DNA from: Bisporella sp. PMI_857
Taxonomy: Eukaryota; Ascomycota; Leotiomycetes; Helotiales; Helotiaceae
Assembly: GCA_021307315.1 (NCBI GenBank)
Contig: JAJSPD010000011.1
Coordinates: 558,001-622,000, forward strand
Direction of reading: 5' to 3'
DNA: 64,000 nucleotides
The notes under the pieces are model-generated. The model worked only from the letters and a program-made list of their open reading frames with translations. It was not told the origin of the DNA and did no database searches. Numbering within the stretch: the stretch's first letter is position 1; every line of letters starts with the position of its first letter. Positions 29,058 to 40,166 of this stretch are shown in pieces. A program made the translations under genes and the position numbers.

Positions 29058-29315
29058 CCCCTTAACCGCCAATGTCGCCCAACCCCTGCAAATTAATCAT
29101 ATGCATAACGCTATCCAAGGTACCCGATAAGGTTGTAAAGTATGTCAAGTCGTCCTTTAATACTGTTGACTGTTTTATGTAGTATTTATAAGAATCCAGC
29201 TCTATAATCGGTTCATAAAGGTTAAAATTGAAGTCTTCAGATAAGTCCAAACCTTTTAATTGGTCATATGTAACGACTAATCTACAAAGGTTGAACGGCA
29301 TTGGCGGCTGAAGGG
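29058..29315. mobile_element. Short element with piggyBac-like ends (258 bp)
   Basis: Left end CCCCTTAACCGCCAATG and right end CATTGGCGGCTGAAGGG match the ends of the full element at 15918-17894, and subterminal similarity continues on the left (AACCCCTGCAAATTAATCA against AATCCCTGTAATTAATCA). The dinucleotide AT flanks both sides. The interior is not transposase-derived in any way I can see. Confidence 0.7.
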
Positions 29316-29334
29316 ATAGCTTTTTGTACGTAGC

Positions 29335-29475
29335 AATAGAACAGGTCGCCACCTATCACGAGCATACAGGTACTGCGCAATATCGCGGTGCTACGTGCCT
29401 AGTGGGTACCGACTTGAGCAATTACAAGTATCAGAAACAAGAAATATCACTCAACCAGAGTGATACGAACGTATG
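29335..29475 (-). repeat. LTR fragment, family B
   Basis: Shares the core ACGAGCATAC...GCACTGCGCAATATC...GGTGCTACGTGCC with 53015-53155 and, reversed, with 32003-32345; also similar to 44660-44867. Ends not defined. Confidence 0.6.
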
Positions 29476-29817
29476 TAAATGTCTTCCTAGCATGCAAAAC
29501 GCGGATGAGGTTCCGTAGTTGCACTGCTTCATCAAATGAGCAGGGCTGACCGGGAATAAGCAGGGCTGACCGGGCCACGCGAGTCAGTTTGACGCCCCTG
29601 TTTGGCCATTATTACCATCTGTGGCGACCTGCGAGAGTAGGGCCTCGACCATCGGCAGATGCACATGCAAGGATCGCGGCAATGCAGGACGTCGGTACTT
29701 TAGAGCTTGGTTTGTCTGGGCTGATTTCCGTTGAATGCTTGTGGCTATATTGAATTCAATATATGATCCCTCGAGTGCGAGCTATTGTTGCATGAATTTT
29801 CACGCCACCAGTTGAAC

Positions 29818-31606
29818 ATGATAATGGAGGACATAGAGAAGACGGACACCCCGATAAAGGGCGACAGCCTGCATGGCTCGGAAGCTATTCAAGTGGCGAA
29901 CAAGAAAAATAACTACCACAAGTCGAATCCTGCTATTGAGATCGATTCCCCGCCTACGCGAACAATCCGTGGCGTCAGTTGGCTGCTAGTCGTTGTCTCT
30001 CTTATTTCCGCTACTTTTCTTTGGGGCCTCGATGGCACTATAGTCGCTGATATCCAAGCCACGTTTGTCGAAGAATTCCACGCAATAGACAAGCTGGCCT
30101 GGAACTCGGTGTCATTCTTTCTAAGTGCTGCAGCTACGGTATTGTCGTGGTGAGAATTCCACAAATTAGCAGTCTTTAGTTCCTTATATTATTTGTATTT
30201 TACACTAACAGTACTGCAGGAGTCAAATATACAGCCATTTTGACGCAAAATGGATTTTCATTTTTTGTGTTATGTTTTTCGAGATCGGTTCTGCCATTTG
30301 TGGTGCGGCTCCATCAGAGTCAGTTTTTATTGCTGGCCGAGCTATTTGCGGTGTAGGCGGTGCCGGAATGTACACCGGCGTTTTAACACTGCTCTCTCTT
30401 ACCACCCATGAAAAAGAGCGTGCTCTTTATATGGGTATTCCTGGAATCACCTGGGGAGTGGGAACCGTTTTAGGACCAGTCATTGGAGGAGCATTTGCGC
30501 TTCACGCTACCTGGCGATGGGGATTCTATATCAACTTATGTATTGGTGCAGCTTGTGCTCCAGTATACATTTTTTTAGTTCCCTCGATTGATCCTCAATC
30601 TGGCTCCTCCGTGAAAGATCGGCTCAAGAATATTGACTGGCTTGGAATGATCCTTTTTACTGGGGCATCAACAACGTTTATTATGGGTATCTGCTTCGGC
30701 GGCGTAGTATTCCCTTGGACGTCTGCTCGTACGATAGCTTTATTTGTTCTAGCATTCATTTTCTTTTTAGCTTTTGCGGTCCAGCAGAGTTTAGTCCTTT
30801 TCACAAACCATTCTGTCTTTCCAGTCAACATAGTAAAGAATGTCAGTGTCTTGGCTATATTTTTCAATGAGACATGCTCTGCAACAGCCTGTTTCTTGCC
30901 TATTTATTTTATCCCTCTCTAGTAAGTACTTATAATATACATTATCAAAACGAGGTCTTGGGCTAATTATCCCACGTGAAGCTTCCAGTATGTGCGCGGT
31001 GATTCCCCGCTGAAAGCAGGCATTTACCTGCTGCCTTTCATTTGCACAATGGTTGCGACAGTAATGGTATGTGGAACCGTAGTTAGCAAGACAGGCTATT
31101 GGATGCCATGGTTCTTTTACGGAGGAGCGCTTGTGCTTATCGGCGGAGTATTCATGTATACGGTTGATGAGGGAACCTCCGGAGCCAAAGTGTACGGCTA
31201 CAGCATTCTTATTGGATCCGGATCCGGAGCGTATATTCAAATGCCTTTCAACGCAGCTCAGGAATTTGTGGAACCGCGTATGATTCCTGCAGCGGTCGGA
31301 TTGATTACCTGCGCCCAGCTTGCTGCTCCTGCAATTACGTTAAGCATCGCAAACTCCGTCTTCCTAAACAAGGCAGTCGCTCAGCTCAAACCAATTCTGC
31401 CACCAGGTGCGCCTACGCTCCAGCTGGTGTCTGGTGTCGGAAGTGAGTACCTTTCAAGCCTCGACCAGGGAAAGCAGGCTGAAGTACTGCATGCTGTTTT
31501 GCAAAGCATGTCAAATGCCTACATCCTGATAATTACTTCGGGGGCTTTGACGCTGGTTATGTCAAGCTTTTTGGTACTGCATTCTCGATGGTCAGGAAAG
31601 CGTTAG
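29818..31606 (+). CDS. MFS transporter, DHA2-like drug/toxin exporter (552 aa)
   Basis: Exons 29818-30149, 30220-30921 and 30982-31606 join in frame across GT-AG introns of 70 and 60 bp. For the second intron the acceptor CGTGAAG was chosen because it restores the family motif YFQYVRGDSPLKAG. After a polar N-terminus the protein has about 14 hydrophobic segments. Major-facilitator signatures include WGLDGTIVADIQ in the first helix, FIAGRAICGVGGAG, and GPVIGGAFALHATWRWGFYI (the antiporter motif C region). This fits proton-coupled export of a toxic or secondary metabolite across the plasma membrane. The first ATG of the open frame is used. The P450 lies 3.5 kb away with only transposon debris between them, so a functional link is possible but unproven. 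Confidence 0.92.
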
Positions 31607-32002
31607 CTGTTGGACATCTAGCTTAATAAAGGATATTTCATAGGAGAAGTTTGGGTTATAATAGTTTTACTTGCAATTAGAAAGTATTAGTTTGTGTACT
31701 TGCACCAAGTGTAGAATAGAATACGTCTCGTGGGATGAAAAGAACTAAGTTAAAAACATGGATATTACACTCTAAAATGCGATGTAAGAATTAATACGTT
31801 TCGTCTGTTGTGGGTTGGAAGGGAGAGGCAGGTGTATCAAACACGGGGCGGTTATATGCAATAACTTGATGAAGTAAACCCGATGACTAGTATATGAAGA
31901 ATACTATTTGAGTTGACCACGAAGCTCTTATATAATGGGCGAAGACCCAGACTTATAAGTGACTGTTGGCTTTTTGGTGGTTTTTTTTTTTCATTCCATA
32001 CT
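31607..32002. other. No recognisable gene
   Basis: AT-rich 3' flank of the MFS gene. Confidence 0.4.
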
Positions 32003-32345
32003 TGTTAGGATTTGAGATCCAGGTAGCTGGGGTTCCAATACACATACCCCTGGGGTAAGTTGGGTCCCAATACATGTACCCCCTGGAGTAAGTTAATAAT
32101 TCTGACTAAGCGCAACACGTACCCTACCAAGCCTGTAAAACACAGCGTGACCAGCCCTAGAACACACTGCGACCAGCCTGTAATACAAATGTTTGTATCA
32201 CTCTGTGATACTTCTTGGTTCCGATAACTTGCAATTGCTTAAGTCGGTTACCCACGGGGCACGTAGCACCGCGATCTCAGTGCAGTGCTATTATGCTCGT
32301 TGTAGGTGGTTGACTTGTTCTTGTATTCTTCTAAGTTCTAATCTA
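32003..32345 (+). repeat. LTR-like repeat, family B
   Basis: Begins TGTTAGGATTTGAGATCC and runs to CTAAGTTCTAATC. Homologous to 44660-44867, 53015-53155 and 29335-29475 on the other strand. It contains a two-unit tandem repeat at about 32029-32095 (CCAATACACATACCCCTGG and CCAATACATGTACCCCCTGG). Confidence 0.65.
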
Positions 32346-32802
32346 ATCTACGTACGAGAGCTATAATCATCCGTGTGGTCCGTGCGCCGCGGGGTGATTC
32401 ACCTGACTTTGGCTGCGTACCAACACGCACCATACTGGGAGCGTTACTGGGCAGGTTTCGTCGTACTCATAATGCAAATTCGTTCTTTAACGCCGATATG
32501 CACCATCATCAGCGACAAATCAAACCGTGATGCAATCGCTCATGGAGTTATAGCTGAAGTCGTCGAACGCCTCGATGGGTATGAGCACCTGGCTTTCCAT
32601 CAACGTCTGGCTTGCCGCGCGGGTTCCAGTTGGGCCAGTCTAGAAAAAAGAGGATGAAGGGTGGGACAAGTGATGGGAGCGTTGATGACTTGTGGACAAA
32701 GATAGGCAGGGACCAGTAGTGGGGTAAGCCGCCGATTCCCCAGTACATGTACTGCAAAGCCACACAAGCCACAACAGGCCTACCCCCCACAGTCTTTAAA
32801 AA

Positions 32803-32870
32803 TCTTGGCCCAGGCTAGAAAATTCCTTGGCGAACGCCAAGAAGCGCTCTAGCCTGGCCCAACTCTTTGT
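32803..32870. repeat. Palindromic short repeat, family K
   Basis: TTGGCCCAGGCTAGAAA and its inverse TCTAGCCTGGCCCAA face each other around CCTTGGCGAACGCCAAG. Further copies are at 51666-51790 and 52437-52556. Looks like a foldback MITE. Confidence 0.65.
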
Positions 32871-32891
32871 GCAACCATTTGTAGACTGGGT

Positions 32892-33077
32892 TGACAGAAC
32901 GAGAAAATACTCAATGATAAGCAGGAGGAATTGGGGATGCCGTTCAGGCTCTCTATTGTTGTCTATATATGATGATAATACAGAATTGTAGAACTGTGTG
33001 TGCGAAAAGTCTTCCGCGCTAGCGTTCCCCACATAGTCAGGGACATGTCAGCTACAAGTACCTAGATTCTCAAATCT
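32892..33077 (-). repeat. LTR, family A, truncated copy
   Basis: Same sequence as the other family A LTRs up to CTCAAATC. The last bases are replaced by repeat L, which begins at 33078. No target duplication. Confidence 0.75.
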
Positions 33078-33206
33078 TGTTAGAATTATGCTTGGCAAAT
33101 GCACAACATAAGCTTAGCGTGTGGTGCTAAGCGAGCCGGGATACTTCATAAGGAATTCTATTTACACTAAGCTCATTCATTTATTTAATTACAAATTTCA
33201 CTTGCA
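33078..33206 (+). repeat. Dispersed repeat L, short copy
   Basis: Starts TGTTAGAATTATGCTTGG and shares CAACATAAGCTTAGCGTG and CACTAAGC...ATTTATTT with the longer reverse copy at 52149-52413. LTR-like. Confidence 0.55.
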
Positions 33207-33208
33207 GT

Positions 33209-33440
33209 TGTGACGGTTGAACCCGTAAGGATGACTCGGCTGCACGTGCGTTTGGCACGAGCCAGCTCTCGTTGCAAACACGTGACAACGCGCAACCCCT
33301 CGTTACGTACTAGCGGACCCGTTACAGGTCTAGCTATAAGACCCGTAATCCCCTGGATTCTCCTTTTCTCTCCTTATGTTGATTCTCTTTGTAATATAGC
33401 AGTGATAGTCAATTGAATAAGTTACTATCAGCCTGTCACA
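33209..33440 (+). repeat. Putative solo LTR, family J (232 bp)
   Basis: Ends TGTGACGG...CCTGTCACA form an inverted TGTGAC/GTCACA terminus, typical of LTRs. No second copy and no target duplication are visible in this window. Confidence 0.4.
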
Positions 33441-33689
33441 GCCAGGAACGTCAAGGGCCAGAAACGTCGAAGGCCAAAAAGTCGAAAAGCCCAGAAAAGT
33501 TAAAAGCACTAAGTTATTAATTTAATGATTTCGATTTGCGATTTGCAATTTGATCGATTATCATATTCTATTCCCCTATTTTGCGTATTTGCCGCAAGGT
33601 CGTTATTTCATGCCATACTGAAGCAATTACTACAACTCGGGTGTTCCAACATTAACAATTTAACTTATATAATAGTACGAATTAAACAA

Positions 33690-36059
33690 TCAATTATAAT
33701 GCTCGCGCAGCAGCTTAACAATATCCTCGTGCCCATTCTCAGCAGCCCGTGAGAGCGGTGTATTATACCATTTACCATGCGGGTTGACCTCGACCTGGCT
33801 AGTCGCGAGTAGTAGCTTGACAATGGCCACGTGCCCGTTCCCAGCAGCCCACGAGAGCGGCGTCTGACGACTATCATCATTTGAGTCGACGTCGGCCTGG
33901 CCAGTTGCGAGTAGTAGCTTAACGACGGCCTCGTGCCCATTCTCAACAGCCAACGAGAGCGGCGTATTACGCCATTTATCACGCGGGTTGACGTCGACCC
34001 GGCCAGCCGCGAGTAGTAGCCTAACGACGGCCTCGTGCCCATTCCTAGCAGCCCGTGAGAGCGGCGTCTGACGGGTATCATCCTTCGAGTCGACGTCGAC
34101 CTGGCCAGTCGCGAGCAGCAGTTTAACAACGGCCTCATGCCCATTCTCAGTAGCCTACGAGAGCGGCGTCTGACGGTAAATATCTTTCGAGTCGACGTTG
34201 ACCTGACCAGTCGCGAGTAGCAGTTTGACAACGGCCTCATGCCCGTTCCCAGCAGCCAACGAGAGCGGCGTCTGACGGATATTATACTTCGAGTCGACGT
34301 CAACCTGGCCAGTCGCGAGTAGTAGCTTAACGACGGCCTCATGCCCGTTCCCAGCAGCCCACGAGAGTGGCGTCCGACAGAATTGATCATCCTTCATGTC
34401 CGGATCAATACTATCTTTTGCAAGTAGTAGGTCTACTATGGCGTCGCTTCCGTTCCCTGCAGCCCACGACAGCGGTGTGAGACCATATTGACCTTTCAGC
34501 ATAGATTGTTCTCCAAACTCAATCTCATAGCCCTTAATTGCTTCTCGACGTCTCTCTCCAGCCTTTTCATACTCCTTCAGATCTTCGAGTATTAGTACAA
34601 TATTCCATGTTGTGGTCGCTTGGTCGAAAGACATCCAATTATTTGATTCGTCTGGATCTTGCGACTCTTTTAGTAGCTGTTCCCAGCCCCAGACAATTAG
34701 GAAGTCACGCGGGAAGCGTGTTATCGACTGGGGAAGCTCTACTTTACTAGGGCTTCCACTCTCCTCCAAAAGAGTCACTGTAATTACAACGATTGCAAAG
34801 TGGTCCTTGCATAGCCAAATAATCGTAGGCTTTGAAGCTCCTTGTAACAGGCAGACGATGTCGCTCTCTTGGATAGATTTCGCCGATGCTTGAAGAGTCC
34901 ATTCTATTTTGTCACCGTAGTACCAAAGTTGCGTTTGTGGATGTAAATGTAATTTTCATATTCTGTCTGTCGTCTCTTCTTACCAAGGACACCTGGCCAA
35001 GGATGCAGCCCTTAGTTTTGATCTTCGGCCTCTGGCTAGAATCATCCACGAATGTATCTTCATCGAGAATATAGTGGACAAGTTGCTTGAATAATTTTCC
35101 CCAGGAAATTGTGTAATCGGGGTGTAAAGTAGCTTTACTGGGATCGTCGAAGCTCATACCAAGTAAAGCATAAACCTTATCGCGGGGATCCGTAGCTTGA
35201 CGGGTATGGAACATACCAACCAACTCGGCTAAAGGCCGTATCTCTAGAGAGAACCTTTCTTGCCAATTTGCCGTATACTTGGATCGGAGACCAGCGCGCT
35301 CTATTAGATAGGTAACTGAAAGGAGAGCTTGCAATTCTGGAGAAGCGGTATATGAGAGCTTTAGGGATTTTACTCCTAAGCAGAACGCGTATCCGTCAAT
35401 CTCTGTAGAGCCACACATTATCATGACATGTCGAGCTGCGGCAACCTCTTGAAGTACCTAAAGTAAATGTGTTAACGCCGTCCGGTAGCCATAAATAAAC
35501 ATTTATCCACTTACCCAGATACGTTGGAACCATGGACGTTGAAGTAGGTTAAGAATTGCGTTCTTATTTATTTCTTTCCCCGAGCGCTCCGTAAGTCCTT
35601 CATTAGCAGCAAGACGTATATCCTCGAGCGCTCCCTTTGTCTCTAATGCTTCCTCTCCAAGCCAAACAATAACACGATGTGCGTTGCTATAGATTTTCGC
35701 CGTAAGCTGAACCTGTTGACCCCGCTCCTCTAGGCTTTTTGGTCGATACAAATAGCATCTACTCAAATGATTCGCTCAAAAGAGTGATCTCGAAGACGTA
35801 ATAGCGCAGCGTGGAGGTTTACTGTAACAGGAAACTGATGCTTGTGTATGTAGATAGGCAGAGTCTTGCGCGGGTTGCCCCATACGTAGGATAAAGCCTC
35901 GTACAAATGAGTTTGTGGACCTGATAGACCTGATTTCTGTAGAGAATAGTTGCATAGCTCGCATTGCAAAGGTGCAGCCTCGTCTTCATCCGGCAAAAGG
36001 CGGAGCAGACGAATATTTTCGCCCCCTAGTGGAAGCAAAGGATATGAGTAGGAAGACAT
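33690..36059 (-). pseudogene. HET-ankyrin repeat protein, pseudogene
   Basis: The minus strand encodes, in order, a HET domain and eight ankyrin repeats of about 34 residues. The HET part starts at 36059 with EALSYVWGN, then VDAICIDQ and RPWFQRIW. A 57-bp intron (35458-35514, GTAAGT...TTTAG) joins RIW to VLQEVAA, followed by TDPRDKVYALLGM. The middle carries LQASAKSIQESDIVCLLQGA. The ankyrins (34490-33690) read NGHEAVVKLLLATGQVDVDS with few changes. Disabling changes: a Trp codon turned into TGA in the IIWVDAI stretch, a frameshift just after CIDQ, a frameshift near 34920, and Trp to TAG at 34155-34157 in ankyrin 4. Both Trp losses are G to A on the coding strand. An intact relative would be a HET-type death effector with a repeat sensor. 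Confidence 0.85.
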
Positions 36060-36885
36060 GGTTATCGATCGGTTAATGTTTCCAAGCTGTGATAATATCA
36101 GGCGTTCTGGGCTTGGAATATAGATTGCGATGAGGTGGTTGATGGTTATATGGAGTCAAGGTAAGCGAGGGCTGAACTGCATGCCAGCTAGCGCCGGCCT
36201 CTATGGCGGCCAATCGAATCACAGCTGGCCCTCGCTATACGTATGCCACAGTTTCCGTGGTATTTGTGGGGCTACGGTGAGCTTTTGGTGCGAGAGGAGA
36301 AGGGATTTGGTTAGCGTCAATGTGGGGATTTGAGGGGGCAGAAGGGAGCGGTGCCGAGATTGTTGGAGTGGAAATGGGGACGGGTTACGTCGAGGTAGGA
36401 GGCTGTGGATGAGGAGGCACGCGGTGCTTGGGAGAGGGGGGGGGAAAGGTTGTGGAGAAGATTGGGATTTGTACGGTGGGAAGCGGCAGTGAAAGGAGAA
36501 CGGTAGCGACATGGCACTCTTTCACCCAATATTCACAATACTGGAACTTGACATCCCAATTCCCCTCGAGCATCGGCCGAAACCCACGAGACTCATCCTG
36601 AACGAAACTATATCTAGTCAATTTGCCTGTTGAGGTTGTGGAGTGCTTGAAATACACGTACTGCGCAGTCGTTACTTTTAGCAAACACTGGATCATACTC
36701 CTTACTCTTATCAGGTGTCTCTGTATGGTTGGGTTGACAGAGCCGGTGTTTCGTGCGTCGTGAGATGACTTGAGTTCGATTGTGCGAGATAGTGGCTGAT
36801 GCAAACTTTTGCCACGATGCCACTGAAGGTATGGAGAGTAAGCGATTGCTTCCATTTTGCATTTGGGGCCCAAGGTCATACTGAC
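36060..36885. other. No clear gene
   Basis: A minus-strand frame (36385-36879) directly after the stop of the protease-dsRBM gene has no recognised domain and is more likely 3' UTR. Confidence 0.4.
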
Positions 36886-39839
36886 TTATTCACTTGATGT
36901 GGAGCTACTACCCGTACTTGATGATCCACTAGTTGCGGAGGCTGCACTACTACTATAGTGACAACGACCACCACCACGCCTCCTATGCCGGCGACTGCTC
37001 TCATTGACAGTCAGTCCTTGGACAACACCATTACGTGCCAGCATTCCTCCGTTCACACTAAAATTACGGCACACCATGAACGCTCTCATGGCTGCGTTCT
37101 CCTGAGCTAACCCATCGGACTCGTACGCGAGATCTGTTTGATACTCGCGGCCGTTGACGAGGACCAGGCAGGTGAAGCCTGATGAACTCCTGTACGTCTC
37201 GTATAAGGGGTCTCTCCACCCGCGGCGTCGGCACAAACCTGTCTCATATGTCAGTCAACCAATTTCTTGGCCTTACTCTGTAAATTCATAGATGTTCGCC
37301 TCTAACAAATAGTCAACAGGATACGGGAATTGACGTACTTTCTAGGTATTGCATATAGAAGCCCCTAGCCAGGTTTGTTGGCTTATTCGTGGAATTCGTA
37401 TTTGATACCGTGCTAGTATCATTGCCACTACTCTGGCCAACCAAACTGGAAGCAGGACTCTCCTGCCGCCGATCGCAAGATTCGTGATCAATTGAGTTTT
37501 CTTCAACGCCCATAGTCTTCGCGTCTTCCACAGGTTTCCTAGGCAAAATTCCTGCTGGTGAGTCATTCTCCTCAATGCTCTCCAAGGTGGTATTTCTCTT
37601 CGAGTTAACGGAAGCAAACATTGTATCCACCACAGGTTCTATTTCCCTTAATGGTACCGAGCATCCATCCCGTGCATTCGATTCTGAGGCAGTTGAGATC
37701 TCAGGGATCGCTGAAGCAACGGTCTTATCCAGGAAGGCCTCTTTAGTTGTTGTCAATTCTGCAGTAGGATACAGTTCTAGATCTAATCCAAATCGAGTCT
37801 TTGCGTCTTCAAGAATCTGATACATAGGAACAATATGTGCCGCCCCAGATTCCGGACTGCCAGCCACAATGTGGCCAAACACGTCGCCACTCTGAGCACC
37901 AACTACCCAGGACCCACAGTCTCCGTTAGTCAATTTACCCTCGAATCTGACTGTCCACAATTCTTGAACCTTAGTAGAGTCAGGTATGGTAGTGTACGAT
38001 GGGGTTCCTGATATGATCCCTTTCCGAAATCCAGAAGACCCAGTGAAGCTCAGGACATTCGACTCCCGAAGGTTGACCACAATTCCACGGAGAGGAGGGT
38101 GATACAAATCAGATTGGCTGTATAGTGAAATCGGCTTAAAATCTCTAGAATAGTGATCTATTTCGATCAAGGCATAATCAATTTCAGGATGTGAGTGGTT
38201 TTCAAGTGGGCTGAGCCGACAGCCAACAAAGACCGACGGATCCTCTAGTGACTGGCTCGCAACTCTTGGCACTGGCTTGTAATAATTTGGACGTCGGACC
38301 TCTTCGTAATCTTCCTCTGCGTTTCCATCAGCTAAGGCGCTGTCCTGGGGCGATACGCGTTCCAAATAATCCAGACTAGATCCAGAGCCGTCGGAGTCAG
38401 AGAGCTCTGGCGTGATACTTCCTCTACTAGTCGTCTCAATGCAGTCGAGGTCATCCTCAGAGTTTCCTCCGGAGTCGCTTCTCTGGCCAATATCGAACTC
38501 GAAACTCTCATCTAGGCAATCTCTGAGTTAGTTATATCAAGAAACCGTTCGCGTTCACGCAAGTTAAGTGACTTTCTAGCCTTTGAGAACTCGATGGTGC
38601 TAGAGAAGGAGAGCATTTCCAAATGAATAACCTCAATATGCATACCTTCAACTAGATCGAGTACATTTGAGGCGGATTCCACGGCTGTTGTGAACGCGTG
38701 GCCGGCGGTAAGGTAGAAACGTCTTTCACCTGATCTCAAAATACCACCAGCGGTGGCTCTTCGTACGGATGCGAGGACTTTTTCTTTGTCGTAGGAAGGC
38801 ACTGCGATTGACATTCCCCAAATCCTTGTGGGATGCTCAGTAAAGGCAACCATCCCCGTGTATATATCCTCTTTCAGACTTTGGATATCTCCAGGATTTA
38901 CCTCCAGGTTGGATAGGCCAAGAATTATGGATTCAAATGATAGGCCGGCCAATTGCACAAGTAGATCGAAATCCGGGGGCTGTGAAGAGTCTCCTACTCT
39001 CACGTTCTGATATTTGTCTAGAATCCCGCTGTCCTCTATCGCCTTTCTTACTTGTTTCCGGCATTGCAAGTCCCTGCAACAGAACATAATTGTCGGCACA
39101 GATGTTTCCCTGGTTCGCCCGATCATATAAACGGTCCATGTCACTGGATGAGGAACTGGGTCACTGTACTTTTCCAGATACGCCTTGATTTGGCCTGCGA
39201 TCTGAATAAATGTCTCACGGGCTTTGCCTACTGCTTCCCAACATGAAGATTCTTTACCCATTTTACGATAAAATATACCGGTCGAGTCCTGGGAGTTAGG
39301 CCACTTGCAATTGTTCTTCTTGTACCTCTTCGGCCAAGTAATTATGCTTATTCCGACCGGCATGGCGCTGCACTCTGATGATCCCTCAATGTATATTCCC
39401 CCGAGAGAATTGATCGCATTGAAGTCTCGAAATTGGTGGTTTATATATTGTTGCGAATATGCGCCAATAACAGATAATTCTGGATAACGAGGCGAGACGG
39501 TTTGCACAACCTGAATGCGAGGATGCAATTGACAACGGGGCATGTCTGAGTGGTGTTGTGGAGGCGCAGCTCTCTTCATAATGCCGTGCCACGCCCAGGC
39601 AATGCGGGAATGAGCCTTAAAATCTGCCTCCGAAGCCGTGTAACCAAGCCATGCAATGTACCACGTATCAAGGGAAATGTTCTGTCTCACTGCTTTGGTT
39701 CTGCCACCAGTCAAATCATTTTGCCAATACAAAATTATCCCCGCAAGCGAAGGCGGTGAGATGATAAAGCTTAGCCCTCGTACCTCCGTAGTTGTAGCGA
39801 GCCAGTTAATTGAAGATAATTAAGCCTCGAGCAGGGCAT
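36886..39839 (-). CDS. Trypsin-like serine protease fused to a C-terminal dsRNA-binding domain (about 906 aa)
   Basis: Four exons rebuilt from splice signals: 39839-39784, 39700-38573, 38522-37339, 37238-36886. All junctions are in frame, with introns of 83, 50 and 100 bp; the 50-bp intron uses a weak GTCACT donor. The middle of the protein carries a chymotrypsin-fold triad pattern: His353 in YLTAGHAF, Asp510 in EIDYALIEI and Ser599 in NGDCGSWVVG, followed by HIVAGSPESGAAHIVP. An acidic Ser-rich linker separates His from Asp, and another precedes the C-terminus. Residues about 783-855 match a double-stranded RNA-binding motif: YLESLCRRRGW...YETY...FTCLVLVNGREYQT...AQENAAMRAFMV; it forms only when the 100-bp intron is removed. 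The last 40 residues are basic then Ser-rich. Role unknown; the domain mix suggests an RNA-sensing or RNA-directed protease. Alternative: the protease-like domain is inactive or structural. Confidence 0.8.
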
Positions 39840-40166
39840 CGACAAGGTCCTTAACCAGGCTTTACAAGGAATCTTCTAGGGATTAGGGGTAAGAAAACAG
39901 TGTATTTGCAGGGATTAGCTGATGCCAGGGTCCCAACAACTATTTCCCTCGAACTCCGCAGCCGCAATCTGCACCACTGTGACTTGTCATAGCAGCCGCA
40001 GAGTTATAGAGGCTTCTTGTAGCTTTCCACTTTGACAAATCCTACGGACCAGCGGGTGCAAACACAGCACTCGAAACGCAAATCACGGCTCGACCAAAGA
40101 AGCTCTTGTGTAGGAGCCTACCAAACAATAAGCAGTCACGTGGATCTGCACGAAACGCAGATAACA
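39840..40166. promoter_or_regulatory. Shared upstream region of a divergent gene pair
   Basis: The proposed ATGs of the protease-dsRBM gene (39839, minus) and of the membrane-anchored gene (40167, plus) are 327 bp apart. Any promoter elements for both must lie here or in adjacent exons. No specific operator was identified. Confidence 0.45.

Noticed and set aside
37277..37301. A 25-bp micro-exon between the last two exons of the protease-dsRBM gene
   Set aside because: Splice signals exist, but the frame is lost; a single 100-bp intron keeps the dsRBM frame.
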